A DNA stretch of 64,000 bases from Pseudoscleropodium purum (Eukaryota; Streptophyta; Bryopsida; Hypnales; Brachytheciaceae), in NCBI GenBank assembly GCA_963969395.1, contig OZ017797.1:1116001-1180000 (forward strand). The letters run 5' to 3'. The position numbers were made by a program, and so were the translations under genes. Shown one piece after another: positions 22,140-31,463 of the stretch. Below the pieces are notes generated by a model that saw nothing but the letters and a program-made list of their open reading frames with translations, ran no database searches and was not told the origin of the DNA. Position 1 is the stretch's first letter; every line of letters begins with the position of its first letter.

Positions 22140-24445
22140 CTGCTAAATGAGGATCAATATAATTGATTTATCATTTTTTATTTTTTTTAAATGTAAATCT
22201 TAAACCCTGTACCCTAATTACTCTAAACCTTTTCTTTTCTCCCCTAAATTGTTTTACGAATGAGGGGAATGTGGTTAAGTTGAATATGTTTGAATTATTT
22301 ACTGATATTATTCCTCTAAGTAGGTTTTGAGAAGATCTGAAGATGGTGGGGATTTTTTCAAAGTTCATTAGGAAATCAAATGTTTTGCAGAAATAATCAA
22401 TTCCATTTTCATTGTAAGCAAATGAAATTTTTAAAAAGGCCCCAATACATAATTAGAATAACAGTTTAATGGATTTCAACCTCATGATATTTAATGAAAA
22501 GTTTTGATTTCTCATTAAAAGTGCATCACGATCTTCAAATGAACATCGAGTCTTTCATATTTTTTAATGAAATTTTGATTAGATTTGAAAACAAAGAAAA
22601 AGAATCAATATTTTAACTTTCAAATCATGTATGGCTATATTTTTTCCTTAAAAACATAGAAAAATTCGTTACTTGAGTTTGGGGAGTAGAATACATTATA
22701 CACTTATACATGTGCTATATTTATTTTGAAGGGTAATTCCAATATTCTTATTTTAGATGTTTTTAAATATTAATTTTAAAAAAGAGGGTTCATTGTTTAA
22801 AGATCTAAAAAATTGACAAACATAATTTCTATTATAAATAGGAATTGAATTCGGAATTTGATTTTTGAAATGATTCAAATGAACAAGATATTGATTATAA
22901 AATATTTCTTTGTTTGAGTTTTCAAAATGAATTCACGAAACAATTGCAAACTTTTGAACTTAGGTATGTGGTATTGTTTTTGGTTTGTATTTTGTAGAGT
23001 ATAATACTTCAATTTTAATCCTAAATAAATGAAAAAAACTTCACATGAATGAAATGTTTCTATGTATTGCACAAAGATTTCTACCAATTACTATGATAAT
23101 TAAATACATTGTTACATTTCATAAAATATTCTACATAGAAAGAAAAAATCATTTTAGTTTTCAATCATGATAAACGATGTCTTCTACGCTTTCTGTTATA
23201 TGTTCATTTTATATAACGTGTATATTGTACAATCTTTGAGAGCAAGGTAGTTCATTTTTGGCTCTCATTGAAATAGAAAATATATTTGGATTTGGATTTT
23301 GAAATCATTATGTATTCTACAGTCTTGCAAGAATGCATCTTGTTCCTTCCTTTGAATCCTTTTTCTTTATTTTCCTTTGTTTTTTGTCTCGTAGGGCTCT
23401 TATTCTCTTGTTCTCTTCATTTGACCAGTCTATTTGGCTTGACTCTTAGTTTTTTGTTTTTTTTAATGCAATGGTTTATGCATATGTTATAAAAAATATA
23501 TATTATTTATCTAAAATTAATATATTGATGAACAAACGCATAAAGGCATTGAATGCTTTCACATTTAAAGTTATAAATCTATCATAAATCACTCTTGCAA
23601 ATTTGAATGATTGAATTGAAAATTTGAAAATGTAATTACAAGAGCTTTCAATTCAATCAATTGCATAAATCATAAATGTTGAAATGCAACTTGTATGAGT
23701 TTAGCATCTATGAAGATTAATTCATGCCATCGACATGCAATTTTCCAATTTACTAAAATGCAATTGAGTACTTCAATTTCTTTCTTTTCAATTCTCTAAG
23801 TAACATTCACTTCATATCTTTCTCTATTTGTTTATGTAATTTTTGGGAACAAATGGAGAAACCATCTTTGTCTATATTTGAACATGCACTCTTATTTGAT
23901 TGATGAAAAATAGATCTATGAAATATATAATCATTGATTTGTTCATGTTGATTTATCTAATATATTTTATATATGTATATATATTTATATATATATATAT
24001 ATCATTAAAGGAGTATGGAAGACAAGATTGACAGATTGTGTTCGAATGTTGTTGATTTTGAAATGATTTAGTACTATATCATTTATAAGAATATTATAAT
24101 AGTATTATGTTCTAATATTCCTAAAAAAATTGCAACAAATATTAAAATACATGCTAAGTTAGGTTTGTTAGCCTACCAATTGTTCATTAATAAACATAAT
24201 TGAGTAGCCTCCTTAAATGAAACATTCAATATCTAATATCTTACAATCCAAATGGTGGATTTGTCTAAAATTTTTCCACATCGTTTCCAACTAATTTACT
24301 ACAAGATCCTACGGTTACATATGCCCTAAAGTATTTTTCTTCTAAGACTTGATATTTGCACTACTATTGGCAGTTTTGAAGTGTTTTTAGTGAAAAGAAC
24401 TTTACGGGTTAAACATCTATACCGTTAGATTTTGAAAAAAGAACA
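22140..24445 (-). repeat. AT-rich leader of E2R
   Basis: Inverted copy of the leader at 1-2440 with scattered substitutions and small indels. No gene seen; the short ORFs differ from those in the other copies. It separates gene A from gene B plus the kinase. Confidence 0.8.
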
Positions 24446-24474
24446 ATTTGCTTCATTAGGTTTAGGGTTTAAGA

Positions 24475-24813
24475 TGAGCCGTCCGCCCTGTCCGCCCGAT
24501 CCGGCATCCGCCTTGTCCGCCCCGATACCCGTCTGCCCTGTCTGCCCCGTCCACCGCGATATCCGTCCGCCCGTCCTCCGTCCGCCTTGTTCACCCGATC
24601 CGGAGTCCGCCCTGTCCGCCTCGACCGCCCCGTCTGTCCCGTCCACCCTGATACCCATCCGCCCTGTTCGTCCGATCGGGCGTCCGCCCTGTCCGCCCCG
24701 ATACATGTCCGCCCCGGTATGGCCGTCCGTCCGGTTACGGCCGTCCAATTGACACGCGGACTGATGTGGTCCGTATGATCTGGACGTCCACCTCGGGACG
24801 TCCGCATATATAT
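24475..24813 (+). promoter_or_regulatory. GC-rich block and TATA box upstream of gene B
   Basis: Repeated GTCCGCCCTGTCCGCCCGATCC-like motifs followed by TATATAT (24807-24813) about 225 bases before the gene B ATG. In E3 a related block (about 52440-52670) is fused directly to the kinase promoter, gene B being absent. Confidence 0.55.
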
Positions 24814-25036
24814 GGGGAGGCGGACGGCTCATTCCGAACAATCGTTCTCTTTTGGAGTGGGCAGACCAGTGCATTGGAAGCTCTGCGCGCCCCTTCCGCT
24901 TTGAGTGAACGATTGTTGTGGCATTGTTACAAATTTTCACAAAGTTCACGCTTGTAAACTTTTAATTAATTAATTAAATTAAAATTTTGGTTCTTAAGCT
25001 TTCTAATTGTTTCATTCTCTTTGCTTCGGCTTCATC

Positions 25037-26299
25037 ATGCCGAAAGATAGAACACCCAAAAAAAGTAGTCAAAAGGGAAGATTCCAATTGTTCGATTGGG
25101 ATGCTTGGGTCGATCCATTGTGCATGGGTGAACTGGGATGGGAAGAAGAACCAACAAGAGTGTGGGATTGCTCAATGTGCAAGAAGTATGTGAAAATGAC
25201 TCACATTCAAAAACTTTGGCGACGTGAACGTGTAGAGCACCAAGCGCCACGTTGGGAAGGACAAATGTCTACGTGCCAAAGTGAGCACTTCAAACAACGA
25301 TACACACAAGTGCATCGAGTTCTTGGCATTAAAAGTACCAAACCAAATATAATGAATTATAATGTTATAGCAATGGTTTGAGTAGAGATTGTACTCCACA
25401 AGGACGTGGATTGGCGTACCGCTATAGATCGCAATGTGGAGAACTATACACGCACGGATGCTGTTATAGATATACAGTGGAGGGGCGCAAGCGATTGCAT
25501 GCCAAAGTGGTCTAATCGAGGTTATCTACAACAACCTTCAGTTGTTCTACGAGATGCTGAAGATGCATGGACAGATGACGATGATGACGATGATATGCAA
25601 ACGCCTGTTACATTTGGAATTAGGCACGAGCGGGTAGAAGAACGAGAACGAATTGAATTTGAACAACAAATGCAAGAGGCAACACGCAGAAGCTTTCAAG
25701 ATCATGGACGGCAAGATAGGCATGGTGGGTCCTACGGACATGAATCTGGAACACGAGAATCTGAACAAGGAAGAGGTGGTTCATACTTTGGTTACGATCC
25801 TCAAAATAGATATGAAGGTGGAAGAGGGAGCTATCGATCCACACATTTTGGTGGTTCAAGTGCAGTTGGTTCTCGTTATGGCATTCCCCCTGAAATTGAC
25901 TCTCAAAGTAGAGCAGGTAGCTATGGCAACACGCACTATGGTAGGCCTACTAAATCTGGTTCATATTATACGACGCCCACTTAAGTGGGCTCTGAAGGTA
26001 GTGGAGGAAGCCATGTAACCTCGCAGTATAGTTGCTCTCTTCACGGAAGCGCCCAATACTATTCGGAATCAACTAGAAGTGATTCATACGGGCATCATGG
26101 GGCCTCTTATTACGGGGCTTCAAATGAAAGAGGATCAGAGCCTACTACTCCGGTTCCTCCTCCCACTTTTGGAGGTTCAAATTATGGACAAGGGGGTACA
26201 CTGAGTGGATATCACGGAAACTACGGAGGTGGTCCGTTCATTAGAATACAAAGAAGAGGCAGCGGTCAACAATTTGAGTCCGATTCAGATTCCGAATAA
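25037..26299 (+). pseudogene. Gene B: Cys-rich domain plus Gly/Ser/Tyr-rich low-complexity protein of the hAT family, with two nonsense codons
   Basis: One frame of 420 codons from ATG 25037 to TAA 26297, with TGA at 25379 and TAA at 25982 as the only interruptions. Residues about 35-125 match the N-terminal domain of gene A: GWEEEPTRVWDCSMCKKYVKM-HIQKLW, a spaced Cys, HF..RYTQVHRVL, MNYNVIAMV, then DW. The aligned Cys/His pattern suggests zinc binding. After an acidic run (seven Asp, about 25577) the C-terminal half is Gly/Ser/Tyr/Arg-rich with repeated GGSY, GSY and YG motifs, resembling low-complexity domains of RNA-binding proteins that form condensates; no RNA-binding domain is visible. 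It reads opposite to gene A, away from the shared leader and in the same direction as the kinase. Function unknown; adaptor or condensate-forming roles are speculation. Confidence 0.65.
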
Positions 26300-26889
26300 A
26301 AAAACATGCAAGTATATAGTGAGCATGTATTTGCTCCATTTTCTCATTTTTACTCTCACGACAAGTATAGAGCACTAGATTGGTAGAAGTAGTACAAACT
26401 TTTAAATAAATAGAACAATTTTGAACAACAATTTTGTTCACTTTTTCAAAAAGTGTTGTGTAATAGTGTACACCAAGTATGTATGTAAGCAAGCATATTG
26501 TTGAAGACATCATTGTATTATTTTATAATAGCGTTGATGTATACGGCTATAAGCGACTTTGATAAATAATAAAAATATGAAGAAGAAATGTAATTTTGTA
26601 AGAGCCATATTATGTCTATTTTTGAATTTAGCATTCGAGTTTAAATATGTACTAGCATGGTGTGTATTTTGAAATTATTGTTGTGTGTTTATTACATTTA
26701 GAAACTCGTAAATGGTAACAATGTATTTCTAATTAATTTATGAAAGATTGAATTATTTGAATATTTGAAATTTTTTTATTTTTCATTCAACGATTGCTAA
26801 AAACTAAAATGATTTCTTATTCGTATGAAGAAATGCCCAAATTAGACAATTAGTGGTTCTTCTTTAGATTCTATTTTCAAATATGAAAA
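26300..26889 (+). other. AT-rich intergenic region between gene B and the kinase promoter
   Basis: About 590 bp with no supported gene; probably the 3' end of gene B (AATAAA-like sequence, for example AATAATAAAAATATG near 26566). Confidence 0.5.
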
Positions 26890-27515
26890 ATAAATCGGAT
26901 CGGGCAGACGCTTGATTTGTCTGCCCATGCCCATCCGATCGAGCGGACGGGGCTAGAGGGTTTCAGGGAGGCGGACGGCCAATGCGTCTGCCATCCGTGG
27001 CCCGTCTGATCGGGCGGACGGTTTGGGGCCGTTCGCCGCAACCTGTCGGATCAGGCGGACGCCAGATTTGTCCGCCCGTGGCCGTCCAATCGGGTGGACG
27101 CGGCTGTAGGGTTTCGGGGAGGCGGACGGCTGATGTGTCCGCTAGCCGCGATCCGTCCAATCAAGCGGACGGTTTGGGGCCGTCCGCCGCTACTCGTCGG
27201 ATCGGGCGCATGGCAGATTTGTCCACCCGTGGCCGTTCGATCGGGCGGACGGGGCTCGAGGGTTTCGGGGAGGCGAACAGCCAATGCGTCCGCCACCCCC
27301 GGCCCGTTCGATCAAGCGGACGGTTTGGGGCCGTCCGCCGCTGCTCGTCGGATCGGGCGTACGGCAGATTTGTCCACCCGTGGCTGTTCGATCGGGCGGA
27401 CGAGGCTCTAGGGTTTCGGGGAGGCGAACAGCCAATGCGTCCGCCACCCCCGGCTCGTCCGATTGCGCAGACGGTTTGGGGCCGTCCGCGCCTTATAAGA
27501 TGGGCGGACGGGCCA
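26890..27515 (+). repeat. 151-bp GC-rich tandem repeat forming the kinase gene promoter block
   Basis: About four units with a constant 151-bp period. The phrase GGCGGACGGCC/GGCGAACAGCC followed by AATGCGTCCGCC starts at about 26970, 27121, 27272 and 27423. Each unit has a TTTCGGGGAGGC core and a GGTTTGGGGCCGTCCGCCGC segment. The last two units are most alike. The period is not a multiple of three, so ORFs across it are not coding. E3 keeps only about one unit (about 52270-52430, inverted). Confidence 0.85.
27493..27499 (+). promoter_or_regulatory. TATA box of the kinase-like gene (E2R)
   Basis: TTATAAG directly after the last 151-bp unit, about 215 bases before the first ATG. The same box is kept at the corresponding place in E3 (complement of CTTATAAG near 52248), although the surrounding repeat number differs. 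Confidence 0.55.
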
Positions 27516-27712
27516 TCCGCATTGTCACTTTTGCTTTGCCCCTTGTGAATGCAAGGTGGAGCAGAGAGCTTGGTGGTTCATCCTCCATTGGCTCCTTTCC
27601 GAGGCAAGGCAAGAGTGGTTTATTGGGGCCCCCTTGTTGCCAATGTTTTGGACACTTGCGCGTGAAATCAATTTCAAATTAAAAAATTTGATCTATATCA
27701 ATTTCATTTGTC

Positions 27713-30700
27713 ATGATGCCGAACGGGAAGAAGAAAGTTGCGAAGCTTAAACATGGAGAAGGACCATCGAACTTGGAGGTAGCTCGCCAAAGTCCTTCGG
27801 AAGAATGTAAGAAATTCATGATCGAGCGCATCGTTTAATTTTATGAATCAGAAACAACATTGTCTTTAGACAATAAGTACATCAGATATCAAGAGGAGTG
27901 CGTGTCTAAATTTAAGGTAGACATGACACAGATGTTGTTGGATGCATTGAATGTGGCGAAGTGGCATGACGAAATGCATAAAACGTACTTCACCAAATGT
28001 TTGGAGAACAAGGTTTATGACGCTTTGTGGAATTCCAAAGTCATTTTGGTTAAATATGGCAAGGAATATCGACCCAATGACGCCCAGTTTGAAGAAGTGA
28101 TTCTGAAAGCGGACTTATTTAGAGGGCGATGTGCTCCATTCGCCAAAACGCACAATCGAGTTGGTTCAATTGGTTGGTGGAAAAACAATGATGGAGTTGC
28201 TGAAGCGGAAAGGACCAAACGACACCTCAAAGCACTTCCAGATACAACACGCGTGATTGCTGTTAATGATAGAACGATGAGAGGTGGATATGCAACGATT
28301 CGAAAGGTTCGTATTGAAGGATGTTGTCGCAGCACAAGGCAAGTCAATTCCCCATTATACTCACAAAAATCGCTCTAGAGTATAACTAAGTGACTCTAAA
28401 GATCGAACCCACGAGATCCTGTGAAGTATCTAGCTCTATTAAGCAGTTAAGCTAAGTTAGTATCCCAATCTTACTTTCCGGTCCTAGATCTAGAACCAGA
28501 AATACCACCACACCAGATAACTACAGACTGGATTACTCCTTCTTCCGGTCCTACTTACTATCCGGTCCATACAATTACCCAAATTCCAGGATCTCACAAC
28601 TTCCGATCTTGGAAATCCGTCCTGACCAATCCGGTCGGGATGGTCATCATGTATCCGTAATCCTATCCGGTTTAGTTTTGCCTCTGTTTCACCATCAGAG
28701 GGGTCGCCGCTTACATTTGAGAGTGGTAGGCCCACCACTCCTTCCGTGACTTATAGTGGCTGAAGACCCACTGTCCTACTTCCTAAACGCCTAAGCTAAT
28801 CCGGATCCGGTTTGGTCCTTCACAACAACCCAGATAGCAATCCGGGTTGTAGGTTACACAAAGACCCCACACTCGACCCTCTCGTACTACAACGACCTTG
28901 ATGCTACTTCCGATCCGTGCGAAGACAGGTGGTTACAAGTGCACCCGTCCGTTTCAACATCAACTAAAGTTCTTCCGTTACCCCTACGGGTGGTGAGACC
29001 TCACAGGAGATCGGACACTCGACCGGATTTCCCACCCGGAAGTTCTAGCGCAGCTAAGGAATCCCTCCCTACCCGCCTAGCCTAACAACGGCTTTCTCAC
29101 CCGAAATCTCAAACTCTAGACGTGCTGAGGAACTAAGTTCACTCCCAACTCTTCGATACCTACTCACATGCACCTTGGATCGGAAAACAAACACCAAGGG
29201 GAGAAATCACTCGCAAACCGGCTCGTACTATCCTAACTCCACATCATACAATCCTGTCGCGTTGGAGAGAGACACACAATGAAGAGAATAGAAAAGTACA
29301 AGAAGTTTGCAAAATGAAAAACTCCCAGTTCCCATCTCAGGAACCGATTTATATACAAAGGGTAAAAACCCTAAAAGCACAAAAAGGAGCGGAAATCCCG
29401 TGGGGGTCCGCCGCCATCCTAATCTAACTTCCGGTCTAACCTAATACTGTTGAGCCGGATCCGGATCCGGATCCGCTCCTACTCCTAACTGAAATCAAAA
29501 TCCTATCTACCCTACAACTCTGGATCCTATTGTCGGGCTTCCGATCTCCGGGACTAGCTCCTCGAAGACTTCACTCAAATTCCGGACCCGTTCCTCACGT
29601 TCTCTCTCCGATCTCAACCGGAATCAAAACAAACAGAACACAAACGCACAAACGCCAAAAACTCAACCGCGCACGCTCAAGGTCGAGTTTCTAAAAGGGG
29701 GTGCAACAATGAAAGCTCCTCTTTTTATACTCCCTGGACCCTTTCCGGTTTGTCATCATAAATCCGGTTTACCATCATAATCCGGTTCATCATCATAATC
29801 CGGTCCTAGACCTAATCCGTGTTGCATTCCGTTTCCGTCGTTAGTTACTCCTAACCGGATTAGATCCAAGAGGCCCACTACTTCACATTCCGTGCTAATT
29901 TTGAGTTTTCCTTCTCCACCTTATCGGATCCGGTTCCCTAATGACTAGTTTCTATTCCTATTTTGGTGTATACTAAGAAAATCAAAATTTTAAGCTGCGA
30001 CAGATGTCCAGGAATATTTCCTTATTGGGAATTTGCGGCAAAGAAATCCATTCACCACTAAACTCGACCTGATCTTGCAAAGTTAGAACATCAAATTAAA
30101 CGTATTAATGGCTATTCGAATTCCACATGCGGGTATGATACGATTTGCTGCAGTGCATGGAACGACGTGTGAAGGTTATGCGTATTGGTGGAATGGTGGA
30201 ACTCTTCGACAAATGTTGAATATGGATAAGGACTTTCCAGACAACATTCAAATCCATTTGATGTATACGAATCCAACCGAAGAGGAGGTTGTAAAAGCTC
30301 ACCATTTAGAACGATATCGGAAGAAGCGCACGGAGTTGACATGGACGTTTATGCATATAATGTATGCAGTGCATCTTGCTGGACATTTGCACAATGATCT
30401 TTCTCCGCACAACATCTTGTTGCATTTTCTAGAGGATGAGTCACGTGTGTACATTGGAGTTTGCGATTGGGGCATGACCACCTTAACTTCTCAGCCAATG
30501 AAGTCTTTGTACACATTCACATCAGCAGATGAGATGAAATAAACTTTGCAGAGGAGATGGTAGGTGGATCCACGTATTGCATATTTGCATAAAGCAGGTG
30601 CAGATGTGGAAGTCATTCCGATGTATTCACATAAATCGGAAGAGTATGCCATTCGAAAAATTGCTCGGCGGATGAATGGAAACAACATTTCAGAGGCGTA

Positions 30701-30896
30701 TTTCAATGTGCTACGAAAAACACCTAGTGCGACACAATTTGCCTTTCATGACTTTGCAAAAGTGTTTTATGCTTACTTGAAGCGCATTTCTTCGAAGACT
30801 GACAATGAAAATACTAGTTTGGCCCATGTGATTACGCGATTTTCTAATACATATCGTTGGCCGATGCCAGATGAACATTTCCGCCATTTATATTAG
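27713..30896 (+). pseudogene. Protein-kinase-like gene of the hAT family (E2R copy), disrupted
   Basis: The frame starts at tandem ATGs (27713, 27716). Comparison with the E3 copy shows a basic N-terminal region (MMPNGKKKVAK) and a pre-kinase region of about 180 residues. A kinase-like core follows: Gly-rich loop (TMRGGYATIRKV), Lys motif (FAAKKS), catalytic loop HNDLSPHN (HxDLxxxN type), and DWG in place of DFG. A C-terminal region of about 130 residues follows. DWG and a long pre-domain set it apart from ordinary plant kinases. Damage: TAA at 27836 and 30059 (both CAA Gln in E3), a 1,678-bp insertion after 28324, a 4-bp net insertion near 30095 that shifts the frame, TAA at 30540 and TAG at 30561. 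The last two are also in E3. It reads toward the element's 5' end. Substrate unknown; control of transposition by phosphorylation is speculation. Confidence 0.75.
28325..30002 (-). mobile_element. 1,678-bp LTR-like element (deletion derivative) inserted in the kinase gene
   Basis: Ends TGTCGCAGC and GCTGCGACA, flanked by GATGT on both sides (28320-28324 and 30003-30007), a 5-bp duplication. TG...CA ends with 5-bp duplications are typical of LTR retrotransposons, so a solo LTR or short non-autonomous element is likely; a TIR element with TGT..ACA ends is the alternative. It is the inverted counterpart of 43798-48912 but lacks the internal ORF. The deletion (corresponding to 44214-45831) joins at an 8-bp shared sequence, GGAACGGG. 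Confidence 0.8.
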
Positions 30897-31455
30897 ATTG
30901 GTAGTGCAGAAGTAGTAGTTGAATAGGTTATATAGGCATTAAAAATTAGTTTAGAAATATAGAGTTGAAATAATAAATTTTATGTGTAATTAGCCAAATG
31001 TGCACAATGTATGGTATTCTATATTAAATTCAATATATTTTGCCCATATTGATTATGTTTGTATTTGTATTGATCTTGATTTTTTAAATAGTATATATAT
31101 ATATTTGAAGTCACAAATTTTTTTTGGTTTGCCTTTTGAAAATGAATTGGAATTTTTTCATAGTTTCAAGACTATCATGGACTCGTGGTCAAACTTTATA
31201 ATCTTTCAACTTATAAGAGACATTGTTTTAATGACAAATCGCGAACCATTGCACTTCATTTAACATTTAATTGTTTAAAGATGAAGGGAGTGACCGCGGG
31301 GCAGTTTGGGTAGGGCGGTCAGGGGAAATAGGGCCGTCTGGGCGGACGGGGCGGATGGGCGGGGCGGTCCCGGCGGACCCTGCGTCCGTGAGGACCGCGA
31401 ATGTCTGCGGACGCTACGGACACAGCGTCCGCGTCCGGACATCGTGTCAATCCTG
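30897..31455 (-). other. 5' terminal region of E2R
   Basis: AT-rich 3' flank of the kinase gene with no further gene, then a GC-rich block (about 31300-31455). It ends CAGCGTCCGCGTCCGGAC followed by the terminus GTGTCAATCCTG. The E3 5' end (49984-50175) is its counterpart. Confidence 0.75.
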
Positions 31456-31463
31456 ACTAGAGG

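Larger units (their letters stand above)
17722..31455 (-). mobile_element. Complete 13.7-kb hAT element E2R carrying gene A, gene B and a kinase-like gene
   Basis: Starts CAGGGTTGACCAATCTCAACG at 17722 (3' end, reversed) and ends GTGTCAATCCTG at 31455 (5' end). It is flanked by ACTAGAGG on both sides (17714-17721 and 31456-31463), an exact 8-bp duplication within a CACTA transposase frame. Read in element direction (minus): 5' terminal block, kinase gene (antisense), 151-bp tandem repeats, gene B (antisense), GC block, AT-rich leader, GC block, gene A (sense), 3' end. No transposase is present, so movement would need a transposase in trans, such as that of E1/E3-type elements with matching ends. 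A 1.7-kb LTR-like insertion lies in the kinase gene. Confidence 0.9.

Noticed and set aside
26890..27515. CRISPR-like array
   Set aside because: Long contiguous 151-bp units without separate unique spacers, in plant DNA; a minisatellite explains it.
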